DNA from: Carnobacterium viridans
GTDB lineage: Bacteria > Bacillota > Bacilli > Lactobacillales > Carnobacteriaceae
Assembly: GCF_900102725.1 (NCBI RefSeq)
Contig: NZ_FNJW01000008.1
Span: 806,001 to 870,000 of the forward strand
Direction: 5' to 3'
DNA length: 64,000 nt
In this document: one piece after another, positions 27,004-35,183 of the stretch
Layout of the letters: the number at the start of each line of letters is the position of its first letter
Numbering within the stretch: the stretch's first letter is position 1
Position numbers and translations under genes: made by a program
The notes under the pieces: generated by a model
What the model saw: only the letters and a program-made list of their open reading frames with translations
Databases searched by the model: none
What the model was told of the DNA's origin: nothing

Positions 27004-27237
27004 TTCATACTTCCTCTCTGATTTATGTACTTGTTTCACCAACACTTTATTTTTTTTATAGTTCGTTCTCATTTTGTTCTGGAATATGTAATAGAGTTTT
27101 TATTTGTCTACTATAAATCATCATAACCTCTTTTGTTTTACTTTACAGCAATTTTTATAAGCAAACTAGATTCACTTAATTATTTCTGGAAAATTAGTGA
27201 AAATCTCTATTCATCTCAGTTGATTTAGTGATACAAA

Positions 27238-27281
27238 TACACCCCGAAAACTAGAATTCACTCTAGCTTTCGGGGTGTAAA
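27238..27281. terminator. Terminator between the Crr-like gene and the ABC genes
   Basis: ACACCCCGAAA (27239-27249) pairs with TTTCGGGGTGT, closed by a second inner stem CTAGA/TCTAG. The loop side on the minus strand ends transcripts of the gene at 27320. The rest of the 316-base gap 27004-27319 is AT-rich with no reading frame of note. Confidence 0.7.
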
Positions 27282-27319
27282 TTGTATCAAATTTGATTTC
27301 AAAAACTGATTACAGTTTT

Positions 27320-27829
27320 TTATGCTTTTGCTGTAAGTGTTCCAATTTCTGCTGAAGCAGAAGCTTGTCCTTTTCCACTTAAAGTGAAATCAGCTACTTT
27401 ATCCATATTTGTAAAGACTACAACCATTGCGTTATCTTTTCCAGCAGCTTCAAGAGCAACTAAGTCAACTGTAGAAACTAATGTTTCAGGTGTTACTTGG
27501 TCTCCTTCAACTACTGAGTTAGTAAATGGTCCACCATTTAGTTCAACAGTATCTAGACCCATGTGTAAGAGTACTTCTACTCCATTTGGAAGTTCAATTC
27601 CAATGGCATGCTTAGTTGGAAATACACTGACAACTTTCCCAGTTACTGGAGAATAAATTTTTCCGTCTGTTGGGATAACTGCAAATCCATCACCCATCAT
27701 CTTTTGTGAGAAAACTGGATCTGCTACTTCTTCAATAGCTACCACTGTCCCATTTGCAGGTGCGAATAATTTTGCTGCTGCGCTGCTTTCCTTTTTAGTA
27801 TCTTTTTTCAAAAAATCAAACATTCCCAT
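27320..27829 (-). CDS. PTS glucose-type IIA protein (Crr-like), stand-alone
   Basis: A 169-residue EIIA of the glucose family. The two active-site histidines are in KHAIGIEL and VLLHMGLDTV, and DPVFSQKMMGDGFAV is the usual N-terminal block. It receives phosphate from HPr and passes it to a glucose-family IIB. It lies upstream of the ABC genes and downstream of the GH3 glycosidase on the same strand but has its own terminator. ATG at 27829 has AGGA upstream. Confidence 0.92.
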   Translation of the reverse strand: MGMFDFLKKDTKKESSAAAKLFAPANGTVVAIEEVADPVFSQKMMGDGFAVIPTDGKIYSPVTGKVVSVFPTKHAIGIELPNGVEVLLHMGLDTVELNGGPFTNSVVEGDQVTPETLVSTVDLVALEAAGKDNAMVVVFTNMDKVADFTLSGKGQASASAEIGTLTAKA

Positions 27830-27966
27830 TTCATTTCCTACTTTCTCTATTTTATAGTCTGCTTCTTACCAATTGAACAATAAGAAGTTTGCACCTTATG
27901 ATACCATAAAAGACAGCCTAAAGAGAACAAAAATAGCTGTTACTTGACTATTAATTGTCTTTTTAT

Positions 27967-30123
27967 TCACTTCTTTTTAAAATCTAAATAAATCGTTTCA
28001 ATTTCCAGCTCTTCGCTATTAGAGCCTATCATTACATCAAATTCCCCAGCTTCAACGGATACAGATAAATCTTGATGAACATATTTAAAATCTTGTTTTT
28101 GCAACTGAAATACCACTTCAGCTGATTGACCTGGTTCTAAAAATATTTTTTTGAACCTTTTTAATTCTTTAACTGGGCGAACAACTTCGCCTACTTTATC
28201 TCTGATATATAACTGAACGATTTCAGCACCTGAAAGGTTCCCGTTATTTGTAATCGTAACTTCAATACGGACCTCTTCCTTAGACTCAGCTACAGTAACC
28301 TGCATTGGACTATACTTAAATTCTGTATAACTTAAACCAAAACCAAAAGGAAAAAGAGGACTGTTCTCGACATCCAAATACCTTGAAAGATACTTATCAT
28401 CTTGATTATAGGGTGTCAATGGGCGTCCAGTGCTGTCTTGATTGTAATAAAGAGGGACTTGCCCAACTGTTCTTGGAAAAGACATCGTTAGTTTGCCACT
28501 TGGATTTTTTTGTCCAAATAAAAGATTTGCAACTGCTGATCCAGCTTCTGTACCTGGAAACCAAGCTTCTATCATACTGTCCACATCTTGACTAATATCC
28601 GTCAAATCTAAAGGTCTGCCATTGAATAGAATCAAATGAATGGGCTTAGATGTCGTGCGAAGATTCTTGATCAACTGAATCTGTTCTGCCGGCAATTTAA
28701 GGTTGCTTCGACTTGCTCCTTCTCCACTCATATAGGAAGATTCTCCACCTACAATTATTATCACATCAACATTTTTAACTTCTGTTAGCCAGTCTTTATG
28801 ATTTTCATTTTTCAAAGGAGAATAGGTTTTCAAAACTATCGATTCTTTTGAAACATGTTGCAGCAATCCTTCATAGACAGACACACTTTCGCTTTGTTGT
28901 CCTTTCCAAGACCATGCGCCTAGAACATCTTTGGATTGCTCTTCAGGAACAAATAATGCGATTTTTTGCTGGATGTCTAAAGGCAAAACTTGTTTTTCAT
29001 TTTTTAATAATACCATTGATTCTTCGGCTATCTTCCTAGCTTTTTCTCGATGTTTTAGACTAAATACGATTGTCTTTTCTTCTTTACTATTTGCACCGCG
29101 ATAAGGATCTTCAAATAGGCCCAGCTCATTTTTCAATGTTAAAATACGCCATACCGCTTCATCAAGAAGAGATTCAGATATTTCCCCTTCTTCTATTAGA
29201 TCATGTAAATGATTCAAATATCCGCCTGTCATCATCTCGATATCCACGCCAGCTTTTAGTGCTAGCCTAGCGGCTTGCTTTAAATCAGCTGCAATCCCAT
29301 GTGAAATCATTTCGCCAACTGAGGCCCAATCTGATATTAGAACACCTTGAAAGCCAAATTCTTTTCGCAAAATATCCCGCATCAAAGGTTTATTGGCAGT
29401 AGCTGGAACACCATCAAGTGAATTAAATGCCGTCATTACTAGTTTACTGCCTTCATCGATTCCTGCTTGATAAGCGGGCAGGTACATTTCTCTTAACGTT
29501 CGTTCAGACAATTCAACAGTATTGTATTCACGGCCAGCTATGGGTGCACCATATCCAGCAAAGTGTTTGATACAAGCTGCTACACTCATTTTATTATTTA
29601 TTAAATCTTTCCCTTGATAGCCTCTGACAAAAGCGCGTGCGTATAGTTGATTCAGATAAGGATCTTCTCCAGTAGATTCCATGACTCTTCCCCAGCGGGC
29701 ATCACGAACTAAATCGACCATAGGCGCAAAGGTAACATGTAAACCAGAAACAGCTGCTTCCTTTGCAGATAGAATAGCACTTTCTTCAGCCAAATTAGGA
29801 TCCCATGTGCTAGCTATACCTAAGGGGATTGGAAAAATCGTTCGGTATCCATGAATGACATCCGCCATAAATAATAGTGGTATTCCTAGACGACTTTTTG
29901 CTAAATGTTCCTTTTGGATGTCTATTAATGTTTGAGCACCAGATACGCCAAGTACTGAACCAATTGTAGACATTTTCTCTGGAGATAAATTCATTTCATG
30001 CATGGGACCAGTGTTTTCACTATCTTCTTCTTTATAAAATTCTCCTGCTAATTGGACCATTTGACCAATTTTTTCTTCTCTTGTCATTTTACCTAATAGA
30101 TGATGCAGCTGAATTGAGTCCAT
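27967..30123 (-). CDS. Glycoside hydrolase family 3 beta-glucosidase/beta-glycosidase
   Basis: A 718-residue GH3 enzyme of the BglX type: an N-terminal TIM barrel with the nucleophile aspartate in GVLISDWASVGEM (the SDW motif), KHFAGYG, an alpha/beta sandwich domain, then a C-terminal fibronectin-III-like domain (about 620-718, SGAEIVQLYIRD). There is no signal peptide, so it acts on imported sugars. The frame opens at 30171, but GGAGG six bases before the ATG at 30123 marks the start. A cre-like site at 30191-30204 suggests carbon catabolite control. Confidence 0.91.
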   Translation of the reverse strand: MDSIQLHHLLGKMTREEKIGQMVQLAGEFYKEEDSENTGPMHEMNLSPEKMSTIGSVLGVSGAQTLIDIQKEHLAKSRLGIPLLFMADVIHGYRTIFPIPLGIASTWDPNLAEESAILSAKEAAVSGLHVTFAPMVDLVRDARWGRVMESTGEDPYLNQLYARAFVRGYQGKDLINNKMSVAACIKHFAGYGAPIAGREYNTVELSERTLREMYLPAYQAGIDEGSKLVMTAFNSLDGVPATANKPLMRDILRKEFGFQGVLISDWASVGEMISHGIAADLKQAARLALKAGVDIEMMTGGYLNHLHDLIEEGEISESLLDEAVWRILTLKNELGLFEDPYRGANSKEEKTIVFSLKHREKARKIAEESMVLLKNEKQVLPLDIQQKIALFVPEEQSKDVLGAWSWKGQQSESVSVYEGLLQHVSKESIVLKTYSPLKNENHKDWLTEVKNVDVIIIVGGESSYMSGEGASRSNLKLPAEQIQLIKNLRTTSKPIHLILFNGRPLDLTDISQDVDSMIEAWFPGTEAGSAVANLLFGQKNPSGKLTMSFPRTVGQVPLYYNQDSTGRPLTPYNQDDKYLSRYLDVENSPLFPFGFGLSYTEFKYSPMQVTVAESKEEVRIEVTITNNGNLSGAEIVQLYIRDKVGEVVRPVKELKRFKKIFLEPGQSAEVVFQLQKQDFKYVHQDLSVSVEAGEFDVMIGSNSEELEIETIYLDFKKK

Positions 30124-30190
30124 AAAAATCCTCCTTATTATTTTTTTATTTACACGGAATAGTTCCTCCAAATTTGACTAACTCCGTCAG

Positions 30191-30204
30191 ATAAACCGTT
30201 TTCA
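30191..30204 (-). promoter_or_regulatory. cre-like CcpA site upstream of the GH3 gene
   Basis: TGAAAACGGTTTAT on the minus strand matches the consensus TGWAANCGNTNWCA at 12 of 14 positions, about 70 bases upstream of the start codon. The last two positions deviate. Confidence 0.45.
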
Positions 30205-30250
30205 CAACATCACTGTATCATCATTTTTTTTGTTTCTCAAACGATACCCG

Positions 30251-30278
30251 TTTAAAAGTATGCTATAGTTATTATAAT
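30251..30278 (+). promoter_or_regulatory. Promoter of the YeiH-family gene
   Basis: -35 TTTAAA (30251-30256), 16-base spacer, perfect -10 TATAAT (30273-30278), 24 bases before the ATG. Confidence 0.6.
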
Positions 30279-30302
30279 TCTTATAGAAAGGACGATTAAT
30301 AG

Positions 30303-31286
30303 ATGAAAAAAATTAGTAAAGGGCTTTTTCTTTCCATTGCAATTGCACTTATTGCTACACTATTTGGAAATGTATTTCCTATTATTGGCAGTGCTGTATT
30401 TGCTATTATAATAGGTTTATTATTAAACAACACAATCAGTATCCCCGTTGACTTTCAGCCAGGTATCAAATTTTCTTCTAAAAAAATTCTGCAAGCTTCG
30501 ATTGTCTTATTAGGTTTTAGCTTATCTATTCAAGATATTCAATCAACGGGGCTTTCATCTCTAAGCGTTACGCTGATTACAATTGTTGTCGCTTTTATCA
30601 GTGCTTTTTTAATTGGAAAATGGTTAAAAATTCCGGTGAACACGGCAACTTTAATAGGAGTAGGAACAGCCATATGTGGAGGTTCAGCAATTGCTGCTGT
30701 TTCGCCCATCATTGAGGCAAAAGATGAAGAAATCGCTTTATCCATCTCGACTATTTTCTTATTTAATATTGTAGCGGTCTTTTTGTTTCCTTTTATAGGA
30801 CACTTAATGAATTTATCAGATAGCGGCTTTGGTTTATGGGCAGGAACAGCTATTAATGACACTTCTTCAGTTGTAGCGGCAGGTTATAGTTACAGTGAAT
30901 CTGCTGGAGATTATGCTACCATTGTAAAATTGACTAGAGCTACATTGATCATACCTGTATCATTACTAATTGCTGGCATCCAACTTTATAAGAAACGACG
31001 CAATGCTGAGAAAGTTTCGTTAAAACAAATCTTCCCATGGTTTATTTTATGGTTTCTAGTTGCTTCTCTAATCAGTAGTACCGGTATACTTCCTGAACTA
31101 TTTATCACTTCTGCCAAATGGCTTTCACGTTTCATGATTGCAATGGCATTAGCTTCGATTGGTTTATCTGCTAATGTTAAAGAGCTCTTAAAGACAGGCG
31201 TGAAACCAGTTTTACTTGGTTTGATGACTTGGTTCTTTGTGGCAGCTAGCAGTTTACTGGTCCAGTTCATTCAAGGTCAACTTTAA
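30303..31286 (+). CDS. YeiH-family putative sulfate exporter (UPF0324)
   Basis: A 327-residue membrane protein with about 10 helices. The family motif GVGTAICGGSAIAAVSP and the GTAINDTSSVVAAG segment identify the Cons_hypoth698 (PF03601-type) group, annotated as putative sulfate exporters but experimentally poorly defined. An AAAGGA site precedes the ATG at 30303. It is monocistronic. Confidence 0.88.
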   Translation: MKKISKGLFLSIAIALIATLFGNVFPIIGSAVFAIIIGLLLNNTISIPVDFQPGIKFSSKKILQASIVLLGFSLSIQDIQSTGLSSLSVTLITIVVAFISAFLIGKWLKIPVNTATLIGVGTAICGGSAIAAVSPIIEAKDEEIALSISTIFLFNIVAVFLFPFIGHLMNLSDSGFGLWAGTAINDTSSVVAAGYSYSESAGDYATIVKLTRATLIIPVSLLIAGIQLYKKRRNAEKVSLKQIFPWFILWFLVASLISSTGILPELFITSAKWLSRFMIAMALASIGLSANVKELLKTGVKPVLLGLMTWFFVAASSLLVQFIQGQL

Positions 31287-31425
31287 TTCTATTTTTAAAA
31301 ACTACTGATAGTCTGATTAAAAAGTTCCTTAATTTTGTCTAAAGACTATAGGATAAAGAACTAAATTTGGGTATACTTATTTTTGTGAGTCTTAATTCAC
31401 ATTTTTGATTTGAAAGGAGAACAAC

Positions 31426-32250
31426 ATGATTTTTATTGAATTATTAAAAGCGGCATTTTTAGGAATTGTCGAAGGAGTTACGGAATGGCTACCGATTAGT
31501 AGCACAGGTCATATGATTTTGGTAGAGCAATTTATTAATTTAGATGCTTCAGCAGGATTTAAAGAAATGTTTTTTGTCGTCATCCAATTAGGTGCCATTT
31601 TGGCGGTAGTATTACTTTATTTTCATAAGTTAAACCCATTTTCACCAAAGAAGACGACACAAGAAAAGAAAGACACGCTTTCTATCTGGTATAAAGTAAT
31701 TATTGGGGTGCTTCCGGCAGCCGTATTAGGTTTTCTATTTGATGATTGGTTAAATGAACATTTATACAATTATTGGACAGTTGCCATTATGCTTATTGTT
31801 TACGGAATTTTATTTATTGTTATTGAAAATCGGAATAAAGGAAAAGAAAGTTCGATCACTTCTTTTAAAGATTTGACGTATAAAACTGCCTTTCTGATTG
31901 GGATGTTCCAAGTTCTTTCATTAATTCCCGGTACTTCTCGTTCGGGAGCAACCATCCTGGGTGCTATCCTAATCGGTACTTCTCGTTTCGTTGCTACAGA
32001 ATATTCATTTTTCTTATCGATTCCAATTATGTTTGGCGCAAGTTTCCTTAAACTGATTAAGTTTGGGTTTGCCTTTACAGGTATGGAAGTAGCGATTCTT
32101 TTAACAGGTATGGTAGTTGCATTTGTAGTTTCTATTATCTCGATTAAATTCTTGATGGGCTACATTAAAAACAATGACTTTAAAGCTTTTGGTTGGTACA
32201 GAATTATTCTAGGTGTACTCGTTATTGCGTATTTTCTTTTATTCGGTTAA
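31426..32250 (+). CDS. uppP: Undecaprenyl-diphosphatase
   Basis: Membrane phosphatase that recycles undecaprenyl-PP to the carrier used in peptidoglycan and teichoic acid synthesis; also confers bacitracin tolerance. The two catalytic motifs are [18 protein letters not shown] at residues 12-29 and PGTSRSG near 168. Length 274 is standard. GGAG precedes the ATG and a terminator follows. Monocistronic. Confidence 0.96.
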   Translation: MIFIELLKAAFLGIVEGVTEWLPISSTGHMILVEQFINLDASAGFKEMFFVVIQLGAILAVVLLYFHKLNPFSPKKTTQEKKDTLSIWYKVIIGVLPAAVLGFLFDDWLNEHLYNYWTVAIMLIVYGILFIVIENRNKGKESSITSFKDLTYKTAFLIGMFQVLSLIPGTSRSGATILGAILIGTSRFVATEYSFFLSIPIMFGASFLKLIKFGFAFTGMEVAILLTGMVVAFVVSIISIKFLMGYIKNNDFKAFGWYRIILGVLVIAYFLLFG

Positions 32251-32286
32251 TTACTAGATCGCTTAAGGTAAACATTTTAGCTCAAA

Positions 32287-32340
32287 AATTCATTCTCACT
32301 CTTAATGTTTTTTCATTAAAAGTGAGAATGAATTTTTTTT
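32287..32340 (+). terminator. Terminator after uppP
   Basis: CATTCTCACT (32291-32300) pairs with AGTGAGAATG (32321-32330), with TTAATG/CATTA inside, followed by eight Ts. Confidence 0.85.
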
Positions 32341-32375
32341 AGCTGTTTCCAGCTTTTCTGATTATCATTTGGCCT

Positions 32376-32462
32376 CACTCTTCCATGAAATGACCTTTGA
32401 TGGACAAGTGAACCCAAGAAAAGGTGTCACTTATCCATGGAGGCTAGTTTCACATAAGAGTG
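32376..32462. repeat. Long imperfect hairpin, separate from the 260-bp family
   Basis: The arm starting CACTCTTCCATGAAATGACC (32376) pairs over about 36 bases with the arm ending ATAAGAGTG (32462), around the loop ACCCAAGAAAAGGTG. It sits in the 292-base gap between the uppP and aspartokinase terminators, which are convergent. No other copy is evident in this window. Confidence 0.6.
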
Positions 32463-32472
32463 AAGCACGAAA

Positions 32473-32504
32473 AAATCCCACTCTTCCAAGGAAGAATGAG
32501 ATTA
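32473..32504 (-). terminator. Terminator after aspartate kinase
   Basis: AATCCCACTCTTCC pairs with GGAAGAATGAGATT around a two-base loop, followed on the minus strand by six Ts. Confidence 0.75.
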
Positions 32505-32542
32505 ACAACCATTGATAGTGTTCCAGAGTTTTTATAAAACTC

Positions 32543-33895
32543 TTATTTTACAAAAAACGCTTCATATAATGCTTTTACTGCTAGGTCTTCGTGTTTAGCC
32601 TGAATACCAAACATGACACTAACTTCTGAAGCTCCTTGGTTGATCATATCGATATTGATAGTATTCTCAGAAAATGCTGTCGCTGCTTTGGACATCGTAA
32701 ACATTTTTTCGCGCATACCCTCTCCTACAATCATGATCAAGGCAATGTTGCGTTCAACTGTTACGCTATCTGCATCCAACTCTTCTTTTAATTGTACTAA
32801 TAAAGAGTCTTCTTCTTCTGTAGTCATTTGATTGCTGTGCAAAATAATCGTTAAATTATCAATTCCTGAAGGCATGTGTTCATAACTGATCCCTTTTGAT
32901 TCCAGAATTTCCAAAACCTTTCGCCCAAAACCAATTTCTCGGTTCATCAGATACTTATCAATATAAATACTGCTGAAGCCGCTTGAACTAGCAATCCCTA
33001 TGACACTTTGTTCTGACATTTGACGTTCTTTCATGATTCGTGTACCCGGTGCTGATGGATTATTTGTATTTTTGATTTGAACTGGAATTCCTAATTTAAA
33101 TGCCGGTTGCAAAGCTTCATCATGTAAAACTGAAAATCCACCATATGAAAGCTCGCGCATTTCACGATAAGTTAACTCTTTTATACCAATAGGATTCTCT
33201 ACCACGTTAGGATTAGCGGCAAAAATAGCATCGACATCTGTAAAGTTCTCATACAAACCTGCTTTTATCCCATTTGCTAAAATTGATCCAGTAATATCTG
33301 ATCCACCTCTAGAAAAAGTACACGCTTTTCCATCCTTAGTGTAGCCAAAGAATCCAGGGAAAATAATAACTTCTTTACTCTCGCGCAGTTTATACAATTG
33401 TTCGTAACTTTCCGGTAAAACTTGAGCATTTCCTGGTTCATTTGTTACGACCAAGCCTGCTTCTTTGGGATCCATATAACGAGCTGGCACACCTTCTTGA
33501 TTAAAATAAGCCGCTACTAACTTGGCGTTATTATTCTCACCACTTGCTTTAAAAGCATCTAAATAATAATCAGGTTCGTCTTTATTGCCGTTAACTAATG
33601 AATCTAAATTGGTCCGGATTTCATCAATAATTTCATTCCCCAACCCTAACTCTTCTGCAATACTTTGGTACCGATTTATAATTTTACTCAATACCGCACT
33701 ATAATCATGTCCGACAAGTGCTTTCATTCCAAATCCAATCAACAGGTCTGTTACTTTTTCATCTTCTGCTGAACGCTTACCAGGAGCCGATACGACAACT
33801 ATTTTCCGTGCAGCATCTTCTTTTACGATTTGCACTACTTTTTTTAACTGACTTCCTGAAGCTAAAGAGCTTCCACCAAATTTAATCACGTTCAT
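32543..33895 (-). CDS. Aspartate kinase
   Basis: First step of the aspartate family pathway (lysine, diaminopimelate, methionine, threonine). The N-terminal KFGGSSLASG and central FSRGGSDITGS motifs mark the kinase domain; two C-terminal ACT domains (from about residue 305) bind regulatory amino acids. Length 450, like the single-chain class III enzymes. The frame is open to 33916, but AAAGGA fits the ATG at 33895. It is single; no asd or dap genes are adjacent, so I do not assign lysC, dapG or thrA. The 309-base upstream gap (33896-34204) shows no lysine riboswitch-like long structure. Confidence 0.93.
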   Translation of the reverse strand: MNVIKFGGSSLASGSQLKKVVQIVKEDAARKIVVVSAPGKRSAEDEKVTDLLIGFGMKALVGHDYSAVLSKIINRYQSIAEELGLGNEIIDEIRTNLDSLVNGNKDEPDYYLDAFKASGENNNAKLVAAYFNQEGVPARYMDPKEAGLVVTNEPGNAQVLPESYEQLYKLRESKEVIIFPGFFGYTKDGKACTFSRGGSDITGSILANGIKAGLYENFTDVDAIFAANPNVVENPIGIKELTYREMRELSYGGFSVLHDEALQPAFKLGIPVQIKNTNNPSAPGTRIMKERQMSEQSVIGIASSSGFSSIYIDKYLMNREIGFGRKVLEILESKGISYEHMPSGIDNLTIILHSNQMTTEEEDSLLVQLKEELDADSVTVERNIALIMIVGEGMREKMFTMSKAATAFSENTINIDMINQGASEVSVMFGIQAKHEDLAVKALYEAFFVK

Positions 33896-34151
33896 CAAAG
33901 TAACATCCTTTATCATTTTTTATTTACTTTCTATTATCACCATACAAGAGAGAAAAAGCTTATTTCTATATTTTGGACTGTTTTTTGTTGATAATCAAGT
34001 CTTTCTATTGATTTAAGAAAAAAAGTAGCTATATTTCATTTATTCTTGCTTTTTTGCTTTTAGTAATCTATTTAACATCAATTTGACATCAAAATAATAC
34101 TTTAGTCCCTATTTAATTCACTTAAATAAGCATATAATAAAGGAGTTGAAA

Positions 34152-34208
34152 TTGACAACACTTTTTACGCACTTATTCTATTACTTATTTATGGGAGAAA
34201 AAATATGA
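34152..34208 (+). other. Possible 18-residue leader reading frame
   Basis: A TTG six bases after AAAGGAG (34139-34145) opens a frame MTTLFTHLFYYLFMGEKI that ends at a TGA overlapping the ATG of the next gene (ATATGA). It could couple translation or act as a leader peptide. The same region also contains a -35 TTGACA (34152-34157) and -10 TATTCT (34174-34179), in which case transcription starts inside it and the frame is not translated. Confidence 0.25.
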
Positions 34209-34579
34209 AGATCACTAAATACATTAATTATTTTCTAGGATTTTCTGTTGTGGCAGGGTTATTGGGAAATTCTGTTTCAAGGAAAAAAAATACGTTGTCT
34301 AAACGTAAATTCATTCAAGATCCCTTATCCTCTTTTATTGGAACTTGGAGCAATCAAGAAACAAATGATAAACGGAGGTTTTTAAAAATAACAAAAGAAG
34401 GCGAGTTTCTTATCAATGATCAGCTTATTGTAGGAAGCATCACTTCTATCTCCCATCAACAACTTGTTTTCACTGATCATTACGGCTATGAATTAATCGC
34501 TAAACGTCAAGCGAATAATACGTTGTCTTTTTATGATGATGCAGATGAGAAAGATTATTTATTTGTTTTAACAGAGTAA
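34205..34579 (+). CDS. Small DUF4828-like protein of unknown function
   Basis: 124 residues with an N-terminal hydrophobic segment (residues 7-24), a basic stretch, and then a beta-rich domain beginning SFIGTWSNQE, with paired strands such as LKITKEGEFLINDQ and VFTDHYGYELIAKRQ. It resembles the DUF4828 group of Lactobacillales, an identification I hold loosely. GGGAG precedes the ATG. A terminator follows directly. Probably membrane-anchored. Function unknown. Confidence 0.7.
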   Translation: MKITKYINYFLGFSVVAGLLGNSVSRKKNTLSKRKFIQDPLSSFIGTWSNQETNDKRRFLKITKEGEFLINDQLIVGSITSISHQQLVFTDHYGYELIAKRQANNTLSFYDDADEKDYLFVLTE

Positions 34580-34581
34580 AA

Positions 34582-34618
34582 CCCGTCCATGATATCAACC
34601 TCATGGGTGGGTTTTACT
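34582..34618 (+). terminator. Terminator after the DUF4828-like gene
   Basis: AACCCGTCCATGA pairs with TCATGGGTGGGTT around TATCAACC (with G-T pairs), followed by TTTT. Confidence 0.7.
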
Positions 34619-34663
34619 CGTTCTATTTATATCTATTAGTGAACTTATTTTCTATATCCGTTA

Positions 34664-34672
34664 TGTTATAAT
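34664..34672 (+). promoter_or_regulatory. Extended -10 promoter of the small membrane protein gene
   Basis: TGT followed by a perfect TATAAT (34667-34672). Transcription would start near 34679, downstream of the ATG at 34675, which supports the TTG start at 34717 for the next gene. Confidence 0.6.
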
Positions 34673-34716
34673 AAATGTTCACACCATTCTTCATTGCTCA
34701 GAAAGGAGTACTGCTC

Positions 34717-35073
34717 TTGTTCCAATACCTTTTAATCGGGTTGATTGCTTTTTACGTGATGGGTAATTTATTAGCCTTACGTTATTTTAGTGCCTATGAT
34801 TTTGAGAGTCAGTTTGTACGTATTTTTCTTGTGAATGATCGTAGGATCATTAAAAACATCAAAGAAAAAGCAACTGTACCGCTAGTTAAAAAGCTAAAGC
34901 AAGTTTTTAGCCTTCAGCTCATTGCCAAAATCATTATTTATTCTCTCTTTGTTCACTTTTATCTTGGAGATAACACAGCTGTGAGTGTTTTTATTTTAGC
35001 TACTTTGTTTGTTTGCAATATTCTCTTTGATTTACAAACAAATCGTATCGTTTCTAAAGCAAATCAATCCTAA
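34717..35073 (+). CDS. Small membrane protein of unknown function
   Basis: 118 residues with an N-terminal helix (FQYLLIGLIAFYVMGNLLAL), a basic cytoplasmic-looking middle, and two C-terminal helices (about 75-108). I do not recognise the family. The frame opens at 34675, but AAAGGAG at about 34702-34708 is correctly spaced for the TTG at 34717 and the promoter -10 overlaps the upstream codons. Followed by a terminator. Monocistronic. Confidence 0.65.
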   Translation: MFQYLLIGLIAFYVMGNLLALRYFSAYDFESQFVRIFLVNDRRIIKNIKEKATVPLVKKLKQVFSLQLIAKIIIYSLFVHFYLGDNTAVSVFILATLFVCNILFDLQTNRIVSKANQS

Positions 35074-35090
35074 ACATGTAGTTAAATAGA

Positions 35091-35136
35091 AAGAGCTCTA
35101 AATCAAAGATACTAGATCTTTATTTAGAGCTCTTCT
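35091..35136. terminator. Convergent terminator between the membrane protein and OppA genes
   Basis: AAGAGCTCTAAAT (35091-35103) pairs perfectly with ATTTAGAGCTCTT (35122-35134) in the space between convergent genes. Confidence 0.75.
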
Positions 35137-35183
35137 GATTTTTAGTCCTGCCTATTAAAGGATGACTCAAGCTTAGTCAACGT

